Below are positions 1 through 6,053 of a stretch of 15,839 nt of DNA, piece after piece. The notes beneath the pieces are model-generated. The model was not told the origin of the DNA and searched no databases. It worked only from the letters and a program-made list of their open reading frames with translations. The DNA is from Clostridiaceae bacterium. GTDB lineage: Bacteria; Bacillota; Clostridia; DSM-8532. Position 1 is the stretch's first letter; the number at the start of each line of letters is the position of its first letter. The position numbers and the translations under genes are program-made. The DNA lies in the NCBI GenBank assembly GCA_012727625.1, contig JAAYGP010000269.1, positions 1 through 15,839 on the forward strand, in the 5' to 3' direction.

Positions 1-6
1 CGTTGT

Positions 7-483
7 ATGAGTGGCAAAGAGATATATTTAACTTATGAAGGCTTAAAGAAACTTGAGGATGAGTTGGAGCAGTTAAAGGGGGAAAAAAGACGGGAGATTG
101 CGGAGAGAATAAGGCAGGCATTGGCCTTTGGTGACATATCTGAAAACTCGGAATATGATGAGGCTAAAAATGAACAGATGAAAAATGAGGTCAGGATTGT
201 TCAGTTGGAAAACATGCTGAAAAGCGCAATAGTTATTGATGAGGATGAGGTTGAAACGGATACCGTTAAGTTGGGAACCCGTGTAAAGGTCTATGATGAA
301 GAGTTTGATGAAGAGTTGGATTATCATATTGTAGGTTCGACGGAAGCAGACCCGTCAGTAAACAAGATTTCAAATGATTCACCTGTGGGGCGTGCACTGA
401 TTGGTAAAAAAGCAGGTGACATTGTGGTGGTAAACGTACCCGATGGAACAGTTAAGCTTAAGATCCTCGAAATATACAAATAA
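7..483 (+). CDS. greA: Transcription elongation factor GreA
   Basis: GreA enters the secondary channel of RNA polymerase and stimulates cleavage of backtracked transcripts so that stalled complexes restart. The 158-residue length is typical of the family. The N-terminal half (about residues 8-75) is the charged antiparallel coiled coil, carrying the hallmark stretch GDISENSEYDEAKNEQ around residues 42-57, whose acidic residues belong to the coiled-coil tip. The C-terminal half (about 85-158) is the FKBP-like globular domain, with the conserved SPVGRALIGKKAGD segment near 125-138. Only six bases precede the ATG, so its ribosome binding site cannot be seen. lysS follows after 116 nt that hold a terminator-like hairpin, and the stop codon itself lies in an inverted repeat (see 481-562). 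Confidence 0.97.
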   Translation: MSGKEIYLTYEGLKKLEDELEQLKGEKRREIAERIRQALAFGDISENSEYDEAKNEQMKNEVRIVQLENMLKSAIVIDEDEVETDTVKLGTRVKVYDEEFDEELDYHIVGSTEADPSVNKISNDSPVGRALIGKKAGDIVVVNVPDGTVKLKILEIYK

Positions 484-532
484 ACTGTCCGGGTATTGTT
501 AATCAAAATTTCATGAGGTATAATTTAAAAAG

Positions 533-562
533 ACAGTTTACATTAATATGTAAGCTGTTTTT
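533..562 (+). terminator. Terminator-like hairpin between greA and lysS
   Basis: ACAGTTTACAT (533-543) pairs with ATGTAAGCTGT (548-558) through 11 base pairs, one of them G-U, around a TAAT loop. A run of five T (558-562) follows directly. The form is that of an intrinsic terminator, though the stem is AT-rich. The 5' arm can pair instead with 481-489, which would exclude this hairpin. A TTTACA at 537-542, a possible -35 for lysS, also overlaps the stem. Confidence 0.6.
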
Positions 563-599
563 ATATATATTCATGACATACTAAATCCGGGAGGTTATT

Positions 600-2090
600 A
601 TGGCGGACAAAATTATTGAAAATACAGTTGAACAGGACTTAAATGAGATACTGATGGTCAGAAGACAAAAACTGAGTGAGCTGCAGGAGAAAGGAAAGGA
701 TCCCTTTCACACTGTTAAATATGATATAACCCATAAAACCGCCGACATCATAAATTACTTTGATGAACTTGAGGGCACAACCGTTTCAATCGCCGGAAGG
801 TTAATGGCCAAAAGAGGAATGGGCAAGACAAGTTTTTGTGATTTACATGACAGGCACGGGAAAATACAATTATTCTTCAAAATTAACGACCTGGGCATTG
901 AGGTTTATGATGAGTTTAAAAAACTTGATATTGGTGATATAATTGGTGTTAAAGGCACAGTTTTTAAAACTCGCATGGGTGAAATATCGGTCAGGGTTTC
1001 CGAATACACTTTATTGTCTAAATCACTTCGTCCCCTGCCTGAAAAATTCCATGGGCTTAAGGACACCGACATCAGATATCGCCAAAGGTATCTGGACTTG
1101 ATAATGAATCCGGAAGTTAAAAATACATTTATCCTGAGAAGCAAAATAATTACATCCATTCGAAACTTTTTAAACGACAGAGGCTTTTTGGAGGTTGACA
1201 CTCCCATACTGAATACAATACCCGGAGGAGCTGCGGCAAGACCTTTTATCACACATCACAACACCCTGGATATTGATTTGTATTTACGGATTGCTCCGGA
1301 ACTGTACCTTAAGCGTTTAATTGTGGGCGGTCTTGAAAAAGTATATGAAATGGGACGGATGTTCAGGAATGAAGGTATTTCGGTTAAACACAACCCCGAG
1401 TTTACTCTTTTGGAGGTTTATGAAGCTTACACTGACTACAAAGGGATGATGGAATTAACTGAAAGCCTGATTACACATGTGGTGAAAGAGGTTTTAGGCA
1501 CACTGGAAATAGAATATCAGGGGCAGAAAATTTATCTGTCCTTACCCTGGGAAAGAATAACAATGGTTGACGCGGTTAAAGAATATACCGGTCTTGATTT
1601 TGACGCAATGTCCAATGATGAAGCAGTACAGGCTGCGAAAGAAAAAGGGATTGAAATTGATGGCAATCTGCCAAAGGGTGAAATATTGAACCTGTTTTTT
1701 GAAGAGTTTGTTGAGAACAATTTAATCCAGCCTACATTTGTTATGGATTACCCGGTTGAAGTTTCGCCTTTGACAAAAAGAAAACCGGATAAGCCTGAAT
1801 TAACCGAAAGGTTTGAGCTTTTCATTACCGGACGGGAAATGGCCAACGCCTATTCAGAGCTGAATGATCCCATTGATCAGAAAGAGCGCTTTATGGCCCA
1901 GGTGAAAAAGCGCGAAGAAGGTGATGAAGAGGCTAATATGATGGATGAGGACTATATAATTTCCCTGGAGCATGGCCTTCCTCCGACAGGAGGGTTGGGA
2001 ATCGGAATAGACAGGCTTATAATGCTGTTCACCAATTCATACTCTATCAGGGATGTATTGTTATTCCCAACAATGAAGCCCAAAGAGTAA
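600..2090 (+). CDS. lysS: Lysyl-tRNA synthetase, class II
   Basis: This enzyme charges tRNA-Lys with lysine in the cytoplasm using ATP. The 496-residue length is normal for bacterial class II LysRS. The N-terminal OB-fold anticodon-binding domain spans about residues 60-140 (TVSIAGRLMAKRGMGK, then FCDLHDRHGKIQLF). The catalytic domain shows all three class II motifs: motif 1 around 193-213 (GFLEVDTPILN), motif 2 around 253-272 (RMFRNEG, then HNPEFT and Glu272), and motif 3 around 465-473 (GLGIGIDRL). The ATG has GGGAGG at 589-594, five bases upstream. The next gene begins within about 25 nt of the stop, so the two are probably co-transcribed. greA followed by lysS is a common order in Firmicutes. 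Confidence 0.98.
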   Translation: MADKIIENTVEQDLNEILMVRRQKLSELQEKGKDPFHTVKYDITHKTADIINYFDELEGTTVSIAGRLMAKRGMGKTSFCDLHDRHGKIQLFFKINDLGIEVYDEFKKLDIGDIIGVKGTVFKTRMGEISVRVSEYTLLSKSLRPLPEKFHGLKDTDIRYRQRYLDLIMNPEVKNTFILRSKIITSIRNFLNDRGFLEVDTPILNTIPGGAAARPFITHHNTLDIDLYLRIAPELYLKRLIVGGLEKVYEMGRMFRNEGISVKHNPEFTLLEVYEAYTDYKGMMELTESLITHVVKEVLGTLEIEYQGQKIYLSLPWERITMVDAVKEYTGLDFDAMSNDEAVQAAKEKGIEIDGNLPKGEILNLFFEEFVENNLIQPTFVMDYPVEVSPLTKRKPDKPELTERFELFITGREMANAYSELNDPIDQKERFMAQVKKREEGDEEANMMDEDYIISLEHGLPPTGGLGIGIDRLIMLFTNSYSIRDVLLFPTMKPKE

Positions 2091-2114
2091 AAAATATGAT
2101 TGGGGGTCGCGAAT

Positions 2115-2987
2115 TTGAGCCAATTTGATAGAATTGAAGCTTGTAAGATTCTCGGAGTTAATCAGGATGCTACAAAGGACGAAATTGCAAAGCGGTATGG
2201 TGTTTTGGCCAGAAAATTCAGAACAATTGAAAAAGACGAAAATGGCTACACAATTGAAGATATTACCAAAGCATATAATTTGCTTATGGGAATAACTTAT
2301 ATCGACAAGGCTGAAGAAGAAAGACAGAGGGCTCTCAGGGAAAATCCACCAATATTGTCAAGGATTTTAAAAAAAGATCCTGTGAAAGTGGAGAACTTTC
2401 TGCATTATTATAAAATATACTTTATTGTCGGAGCCATTTTACTTGTCGCGTTGTTTTCTTTGGTCAGAAGCTGTATAACCAACGTTCCGCCGGACTTTTA
2501 CATGGTCTTTTACGGTAATATATATACGGACAGTGAAGAAAAAATCAGCAATGATCTTATAAACAACTACCCGGACATAACTGCTCCGTCAGTGGAGGTT
2601 CTGCCCCTGATGTCCGGTGATCCCCAGTATGAGGCTGCTATAAGGATGAAAATGGCTGCCATGACAGCCACCCGGGAAATAGACATCATTCTTCTGGATG
2701 AAGAAACTTTTAAAGAATCAGCTCTTCAGGGCATGTTTCATCCGCTTGATGACTTTGTCAATGAACTTGATTTTCCGGAGGAAGCCTACATAAAGGCTTC
2801 TGCCAGGATTGGCGAGACTGAAGACGGCAAACCGGTTTTCGAGGAAGCAAAAAAATATGGAATTGATATTACCGACAGCGAATTTATAAAAGAAAACAAC
2901 ATAGTTGCCGAAAAAGTTATTGCGACAATTGTTGTAAACAGTAAAAGAGTGGATATGGCAAAAGCAGTTGTAAAAGCAATGAAGTAA
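2115..2987 (+). CDS. Membrane-anchored protein with degenerate J-like N-terminus
   Basis: I place the start at TTG 2115 because GGGGG at 2102-2106 sits eight bases upstream. TTG 2100 is possible but has no visible ribosome binding site. The 290-residue product has three parts. Residues 9-58 resemble a DnaJ J domain (ACKILGVNQDATKDEIAKRY, then ITKAYNLLMG), but the HPD tripeptide that stimulates Hsp70 ATPase is absent; the loop reads RTIEKDENG. One membrane segment lies at about 101-118 (IYFIVGAILLVALFSLV). The remaining 170 residues, predicted to be outside, have no motif I recognise. The gene lies 24 nt after lysS and probably shares its transcript. Its function is unknown. Without HPD it is unlikely to be a classical DnaK co-chaperone, and the J-like fold may serve for protein contact. 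Confidence 0.85.
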   Translation: MSQFDRIEACKILGVNQDATKDEIAKRYGVLARKFRTIEKDENGYTIEDITKAYNLLMGITYIDKAEEERQRALRENPPILSRILKKDPVKVENFLHYYKIYFIVGAILLVALFSLVRSCITNVPPDFYMVFYGNIYTDSEEKISNDLINNYPDITAPSVEVLPLMSGDPQYEAAIRMKMAAMTATREIDIILLDEETFKESALQGMFHPLDDFVNELDFPEEAYIKASARIGETEDGKPVFEEAKKYGIDITDSEFIKENNIVAEKVIATIVVNSKRVDMAKAVVKAMK

Positions 2988-3015
2988 AAAACTTGAACAA
3001 AATCAGAAAAATATG

Positions 3016-3039
3016 TAGTTTTAAACTATCACGGGGTAA
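3016..3039 (+). promoter_or_regulatory. Palindrome and GGGTAA box ahead of the sigma cassette
   Basis: TAGTTT-T-AAACTA (3016-3028) is a perfect palindrome about 105 nt before the anti-anti-sigma gene. A GTTT within it (3018-3021) is followed 12 nt later by GGGTAA (3034-3039), which is loosely like a sigma-B promoter (GTTT then GGGTAT). The spacing is about three bases shorter than in the Bacillus subtilis sigB operon promoter, so this is only a candidate for autoregulation. Confidence 0.25.
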
Positions 3040-3132
3040 TGTGCAATAACATAAAAATCTGAAAGGTTTATATTGGTTTGGAAAGTTTACAGGACGGAGC
3101 CTTTGAAAAGAAAAAAGTAAAGGGGGTTTGCC

Positions 3133-3453
3133 ATGTTTGAACTTATTATAAACAATTCAACAGATAACGGAAGACTAAGTTTAATTCTTAAAGGTGAGGT
3201 GGATATTTCCTCGGCACCGGAATTTAAATCCAGGCTGTATGAAGCTGTTGGTGAAGGAGATAAGGATATTGAATTATTTTGTGATGAGCTTACTTATATA
3301 GACAGCACAGGACTTGGAATATTGGTTGGCGCACTGAAAAGAGTCAAGAAAAACGATTGCAATGTCTACATTTACCAGTTAAAAGAAAATATCAGAAAAC
3401 TCTTCCGCATAACGGGACTGGAAAGAGTTTTTATTCTGGAGGAAATTGCATGA
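3133..3453 (+). CDS. Anti-sigma factor antagonist (STAS domain, RsbV/SpoIIAA family)
   Basis: This 106-residue protein is a single STAS domain. In partner switching, the unphosphorylated form binds the anti-sigma factor and releases the sigma factor, while phosphorylation by the anti-sigma kinase turns it off. The phospho-acceptor motif is clear: YIDSTGLGILV at about residues 55-65, with Ser58 as the expected target, the same position as in B. subtilis SpoIIAA. GGEVDISS-like residues (GEVDISSAPEF) near 21-31 are also typical. AAAGGGGG just upstream gives a strong ribosome binding site. Its TGA overlaps the ATG of the next gene as ATGA (3450-3453), implying translational coupling. I leave the symbol blank because rsbV and spoIIAA cannot be told apart by this protein alone; the sigma factor downstream favours an rsbV-like role. 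Confidence 0.93.
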   Translation: MFELIINNSTDNGRLSLILKGEVDISSAPEFKSRLYEAVGEGDKDIELFCDELTYIDSTGLGILVGALKRVKKNDCNVYIYQLKENIRKLFRITGLERVFILEEIA

Positions 3454-3851
3454 ATGGAATAGTAGATGAGATTATAATGCAGTTGCCCCAAAAAGCGGAT
3501 TATGTAAGTCTGGTCCGTTTGACTGCGTCCGGCATCGCATCAAGGACAGGTTTCGATATCGATACTATTGAAGATATTAAGGTTGCCATTTCAGAAGTAT
3601 GCAATAAAATCATTTCATACAACCATGAGCAATGCAATGAACATTATAAGATTACATTTAAGCTGTTTCCGAATAAGTTTAAAGTTCTGTTTAACGTTAC
3701 GAACCACTTGGCCCGGAACATGTTTGAAGGGGAAGAAGGAAATTTTGCAAAGCTCATAATTTCTTCTTTAATGGACGAGTTTACCGTAAGATGTGATGGG
3801 GACTGCACAATAACCATGGGAAAAAATTTGGGGGACTATCCGAATGAATAA
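3450..3851 (+). CDS. RsbW-like anti-sigma factor with apparently lost ATP site
   Basis: The ATG at 3450 has GGAGG at 3438-3442; an earlier in-frame start would run inside the upstream gene. The 133-residue product matches RsbW over its length: ADYVSLVRLTASGIASRTGF near 16-35, IEDIKVAISE at 40-49, and a C-terminal SLMDEF then TITMGKNL. Key GHKL features are missing. The N-box of RsbW (E-A-C-T-N) reads E-V-C-N-K at 49-53, so the Mg-binding Asn is displaced by Lys. The DxG box is replaced by NVTNHLA (82-88), the GLGL box reads NFAKLI (98-103), and the lid between them is shortened. It probably still binds a sigma factor but is unlikely to be a kinase. It overlaps its neighbours by 4 and 8 nt. 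Confidence 0.85.
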   Translation: MNGIVDEIIMQLPQKADYVSLVRLTASGIASRTGFDIDTIEDIKVAISEVCNKIISYNHEQCNEHYKITFKLFPNKFKVLFNVTNHLARNMFEGEEGNFAKLIISSLMDEFTVRCDGDCTITMGKNLGDYPNE

Positions 3852-4596
3852 AAAGCATGGAACAGGACGTGCTGAATCTGATATTGAACTGTTAGAGAAA
3901 TATAAAAAAGAAAGAGATCCGGCCATCAGAAATGAAATTGTTTCACGTTATCTTTATCTTGCGGAGATTTTATCAAAAAAGTTTACAAACCGTGGCGTTG
4001 ATTATGATGATATATACCAGGTTGCCTGTGTGGCATTGATTAATGCGGCGGAACGTTTTGACACGAAAGCGGAAGTGAAGTTTGTCAGTTTTGCGACGCC
4101 TACTATTATTGGAGAGATTAAGAGATATTTTCGGGACAAGGCGTCCGTTATACGAATACCAAGAAGAATATATGAGGTTTACCAGAAAGTCAACCAGGCA
4201 AGAGAATACTTAACCCAATTAAACGGCAGATCCCCAAGAGTGGATGAGATAGCCTCATACCTGAATCTTAGCGAGGAATCTGTTCTTGAAATAATTGAAT
4301 CCTGGAATGTTTATAAAATACAATCCTTTGATCAGACGATTTATGAGGAAGATGATCTGGAATTCTACGAAACTGTCGGGGAAGATGACGAAACTTTTGA
4401 AAGATTAAACAACAGGGATTTTCTTGAGAAATCTCTGAAGCACTTTGATGAAACAGAGAAAAAATTTATTCAGTTACGATTTTTTGAAAACAGGACTCAA
4501 AAGCAAATTGCAGCACAATTCAATGTTTCACAGATGTATATTTCAAGAATGGAGAAAAAAACTTTGGAGAAATTCAGAAAAATGCTGAGAAGGTAA
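3844..4596 (+). CDS. RNA polymerase sigma factor, SigB/SigF/SigG family (sigma-B-like)
   Basis: This 250-residue alternative sigma factor directs RNA polymerase to its own promoter class. Region 2 lies at about residues 35-108: KFTNRGVDYDDIYQVACVAL, RFDTKAEVKFVSFATPTI, then IGEIKRYFRDK and IRIPRR. Region 3 is near 115-155 (QLNGRSPRVDEIASYLNLSE). Region 4.2 is at 216-245, a helix-turn-helix (NRTQKQIAAQFNVSQMYISR). FRDK followed by IRIPRR resembles sigma-B more than the sporulation factors sigma-F or sigma-G, but the split is a judgement by eye. The ATG overlaps the preceding stop by 8 nt, with GGGGG at 3830-3834. A sigma factor embedded with its STAS and RsbW-type partners suggests a stress or stationary-phase regulon controlled after translation. 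Confidence 0.92.
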   Translation: MNKKHGTGRAESDIELLEKYKKERDPAIRNEIVSRYLYLAEILSKKFTNRGVDYDDIYQVACVALINAAERFDTKAEVKFVSFATPTIIGEIKRYFRDKASVIRIPRRIYEVYQKVNQAREYLTQLNGRSPRVDEIASYLNLSEESVLEIIESWNVYKIQSFDQTIYEEDDLEFYETVGEDDETFERLNNRDFLEKSLKHFDETEKKFIQLRFFENRTQKQIAAQFNVSQMYISRMEKKTLEKFRKMLRR

Positions 4597-4649
4597 CACT
4601 AATTTGGGTAAATATATAGCGTCAGTAGTGTTTCCAAAGGAGTAGCCGG

Positions 4650-5099
4650 ATGGGTATTTTTCAGAATGAGAAAATTAAGCAAATATATAAGGGTTTTATA
4701 TTAAATGATGCTCACTGCGCCTGTGAGAACATCATGTCAATATTGAACAGAATCCAAAACTATGTATCATTAAACAGTGACCAATATTTTGATGTGCGCA
4801 TAATTTTAAGTGAATTGCTTCAGAATGCCATTAAGCATGGAAATGAATCTGAAAGAAACAAGAAAATATATATGAGAGTTCATTTAGAGGGAAATAATAT
4901 TCTGAAAATTACCGTCAGGGATCAAGGCGGCGGTTTTAACGGATATAAGACGCTTAATGAGAAAATGTGCAGAAAAATATGCGATGTACAAAACCTGATG
5001 GAATGCGGCAGAGGTTTGCAGATTGTAAAAAGTTTATGTGACCAGATGAATTTCAATCGAAGAGGGAATTGTATTACAGTCTTGAAAAAGCTTGGCTGA
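4650..5099 (+). CDS. Second RsbW-like anti-sigma ATPase/kinase with intact ATP site
   Basis: This 149-residue protein is a GHKL (HATPase_c) domain of the anti-sigma regulatory factor type. All nucleotide-binding boxes are present: the N-box SELLQNAIKHG with Glu55 and Asn59, the G1 box DQGGG at 91-95, and the G2 box GRGL at 120-123, followed by QIVKSLCDQMNF. This contrasts with the paralogue at 3450-3851. AAAGGAG at 4636-4642 precedes the ATG by seven bases. It begins 53 nt after the sigma gene with no terminator seen between, and a weak terminator follows at 5128-5151. It is probably the kinase that phosphorylates the STAS protein of this cassette, or a regulator of it. An RsbT-like activating kinase is an alternative that sequence alone cannot exclude. 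Confidence 0.88.
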   Translation: MGIFQNEKIKQIYKGFILNDAHCACENIMSILNRIQNYVSLNSDQYFDVRIILSELLQNAIKHGNESERNKKIYMRVHLEGNNILKITVRDQGGGFNGYKTLNEKMCRKICDVQNLMECGRGLQIVKSLCDQMNFNRRGNCITVLKKLG

Positions 5100-5127
5100 C
5101 TGAACTTATTCCTTTATTCCCGATCGT

Positions 5128-5151
5128 GCCGGCAATAACAGGCCGGTTTTT
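5128..5151 (+). terminator. Weak intrinsic terminator after the sigma cassette
   Basis: CCGGC (5129-5133) pairs with GCCGG (5142-5146) around an eight-base loop, with a possible closing G-U, followed by five T (5147-5151). The stem is short but GC-only. It sits 30 nt after the last gene of the cassette. Confidence 0.55.
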
Positions 5152-5223
5152 CCGGATGAAAAGAGCATTTTGACCTAACTTGCATAAAAATACCATTAAG
5201 GTAAGGGAAGGACTAATTTATTC

Positions 5224-5252
5224 TGGAAAAATAAAAAAAAGTGTGCTATTAT
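5224..5252 (+). promoter_or_regulatory. Candidate sigma-A promoter for the ClpE-like gene
   Basis: TGGAAA (5224-5229) and TATTAT (5247-5252) are separated by 17 bases, and TG at 5244-5245 makes an extended -10. Transcription would begin near 5259, exactly where the large inverted repeat starts. A TTTGACC half-site like part of a CtsR box lies upstream at 5169-5175, but the expected second half is poor. Confidence 0.5.
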
Positions 5253-5260
5253 AAAAAGTA

Positions 5261-5384
5261 GATGCTGCGGATATTTGCATTGCACAATATCTGAAACGAA
5301 AGAACCGACTATAAACCTGTATAAATCTGTTTTAAAGCCAATACAGATATTGTGTATCGGGCAATGTCTGTGAAACAGCGCATC
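5261..5384 (+). ncRNA. Long imperfect hairpin, possible 5' leader RNA
   Basis: Three successive helices stack. GATGC-TG (5261-5267) pairs with CA and GCATC (5376-5384, two-base bulge). CATTG (5278-5282) pairs with CAATG (5362-5366). CACAATATCTG (5283-5293) pairs perfectly with CAGATATTGTG (5344-5354). The apical loop is about 50 nt. The structure begins at the predicted transcription start of the downstream gene. I do not recognise a known riboswitch or T-box. It may instead be a repeat element, because the interval at 10332-10504 shares the ATTGCACAAT core. Confidence 0.4.
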
Positions 5385-5522
5385 TTAATAGTAATTTACA
5401 GAACCTGATAAAAATTTCCTTTCGCAGGTATTGATAAATTTGATTTATAAGAAATGAAGCCAAATGCGAATTATTTTTACGGCAGTTTAATCAGTACAAT
5501 TAACAAAACGGAGATGATGAAT

Positions 5523-6053
5523 ATGATGAAGTGTTCAATCTGCAAAGTGAATATTGCAGTGATTTTTATAACCAAAGTCATAGACGGAAAACAGCAGCCC
5601 ATTGGGCTTTGTATGCCATGTGCGCAGAAACAGGGTATAGCCCCGCTTAACCAGATTTTACAGCAAACCGGCATGACACAGCAGGATTTTGAGAATTTGA
5701 ACAATCAGATGATGAGTTTACTGGAAAACGCGGATATGGACAACATCGCTGAAGCTTTCATCGGAGATGATGGAAGCGGTGGAAACCAGCTGCTGAGATA
5801 TTTTGGTAAACCCGTTCAGGATTTTAGTAAGGAAAAGGACTTCAGGCGTGAAACCAATACCGGTGACGCTGGTCATGATGGTGTAAGGGTTAAATCAAAA
5901 AAACAGGCAAAACGTAAGTTTTTGGATATGTATGGGACAAACCTTACAGAGCGTGCCTCAAAAGGTGAAATAGACAGAATTATCGGACGGGAAAAAGAAA
6001 TAGATCGAATAATTCAAATTTTAAACAGGAGAGCAAAAAATAATCCTGTTTAG
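5523..6053 (+). CDS. N-terminal fragment of the ClpE-like protein, ending at TAG
   Basis: If the TAG stops translation, the product is 176 residues: the zinc finger (CSIC at 4-7, CMPC at 30-33), a Gln-rich linker (about 43-100), and the start of AAA-1 up to NNPV, lacking Walker A. It would have no ATPase activity. I chose ATG 5523 because GGAG at 5510-5513 lies nine bases upstream; ATG 5454 would add 23 residues that do not resemble the family. Restart after the TAG is unlikely to rescue the enzyme, because the first possible start (TTG 6135) lies beyond Walker A. Confidence 0.7.
   Translation: MMKCSICKVNIAVIFITKVIDGKQQPIGLCMPCAQKQGIAPLNQILQQTGMTQQDFENLNNQMMSLLENADMDNIAEAFIGDDGSGGNQLLRYFGKPVQDFSKEKDFRRETNTGDAGHDGVRVKSKKQAKRKFLDMYGTNLTERASKGEIDRIIGREKEIDRIIQILNRRAKNNPV

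Larger units (their letters stand above)
5100..5522. other. 423-nt non-coding interval with structured leader
   Basis: I see no credible gene here. The stretch holds the weak terminator at 5128-5151, the promoter at 5224-5252 and a long imperfect hairpin at 5261-5384. About 140 nt of AT-rich sequence then leads to GGAG at 5510-5513. An ATG at 5454 is in frame with the ClpE-like gene but lacks a ribosome binding site. Confidence 0.7.

Noticed and set aside
484..599. T-box or lysine riboswitch upstream of lysS
   Set aside because: Too short, with no T-box sequence or lysine-riboswitch architecture; only the two competing hairpins are visible.
2100..2114. TTG 2100 as the start of the J-like gene
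   Set aside because: It lies within or just before the likely ribosome binding site GGGGG (2102-2106), which is well placed for TTG 2115.
3133..4596. The sporulation spoIIA operon (spoIIAA-spoIIAB-sigF)
   Set aside because: Gene order matches, but the anti-sigma protein lacks the ATP site essential in SpoIIAB, and the sigma factor looks more like sigma-B. A fourth anti-sigma gene is also unlike spoIIA. Not fully excluded without a tree.
5169..5185. CtsR operator upstream of the ClpE-like gene
   Set aside because: One half-site TTTGACC is present, but the second heptamer matches only about three of seven positions. Not enough to call.
5454..5522. Upstream in-frame start (ATG 5454) for the ClpE-like gene
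   Set aside because: No ribosome binding site, and the added residues do not resemble the family, whose members start just before the zinc finger. ATG 5523 fits better.
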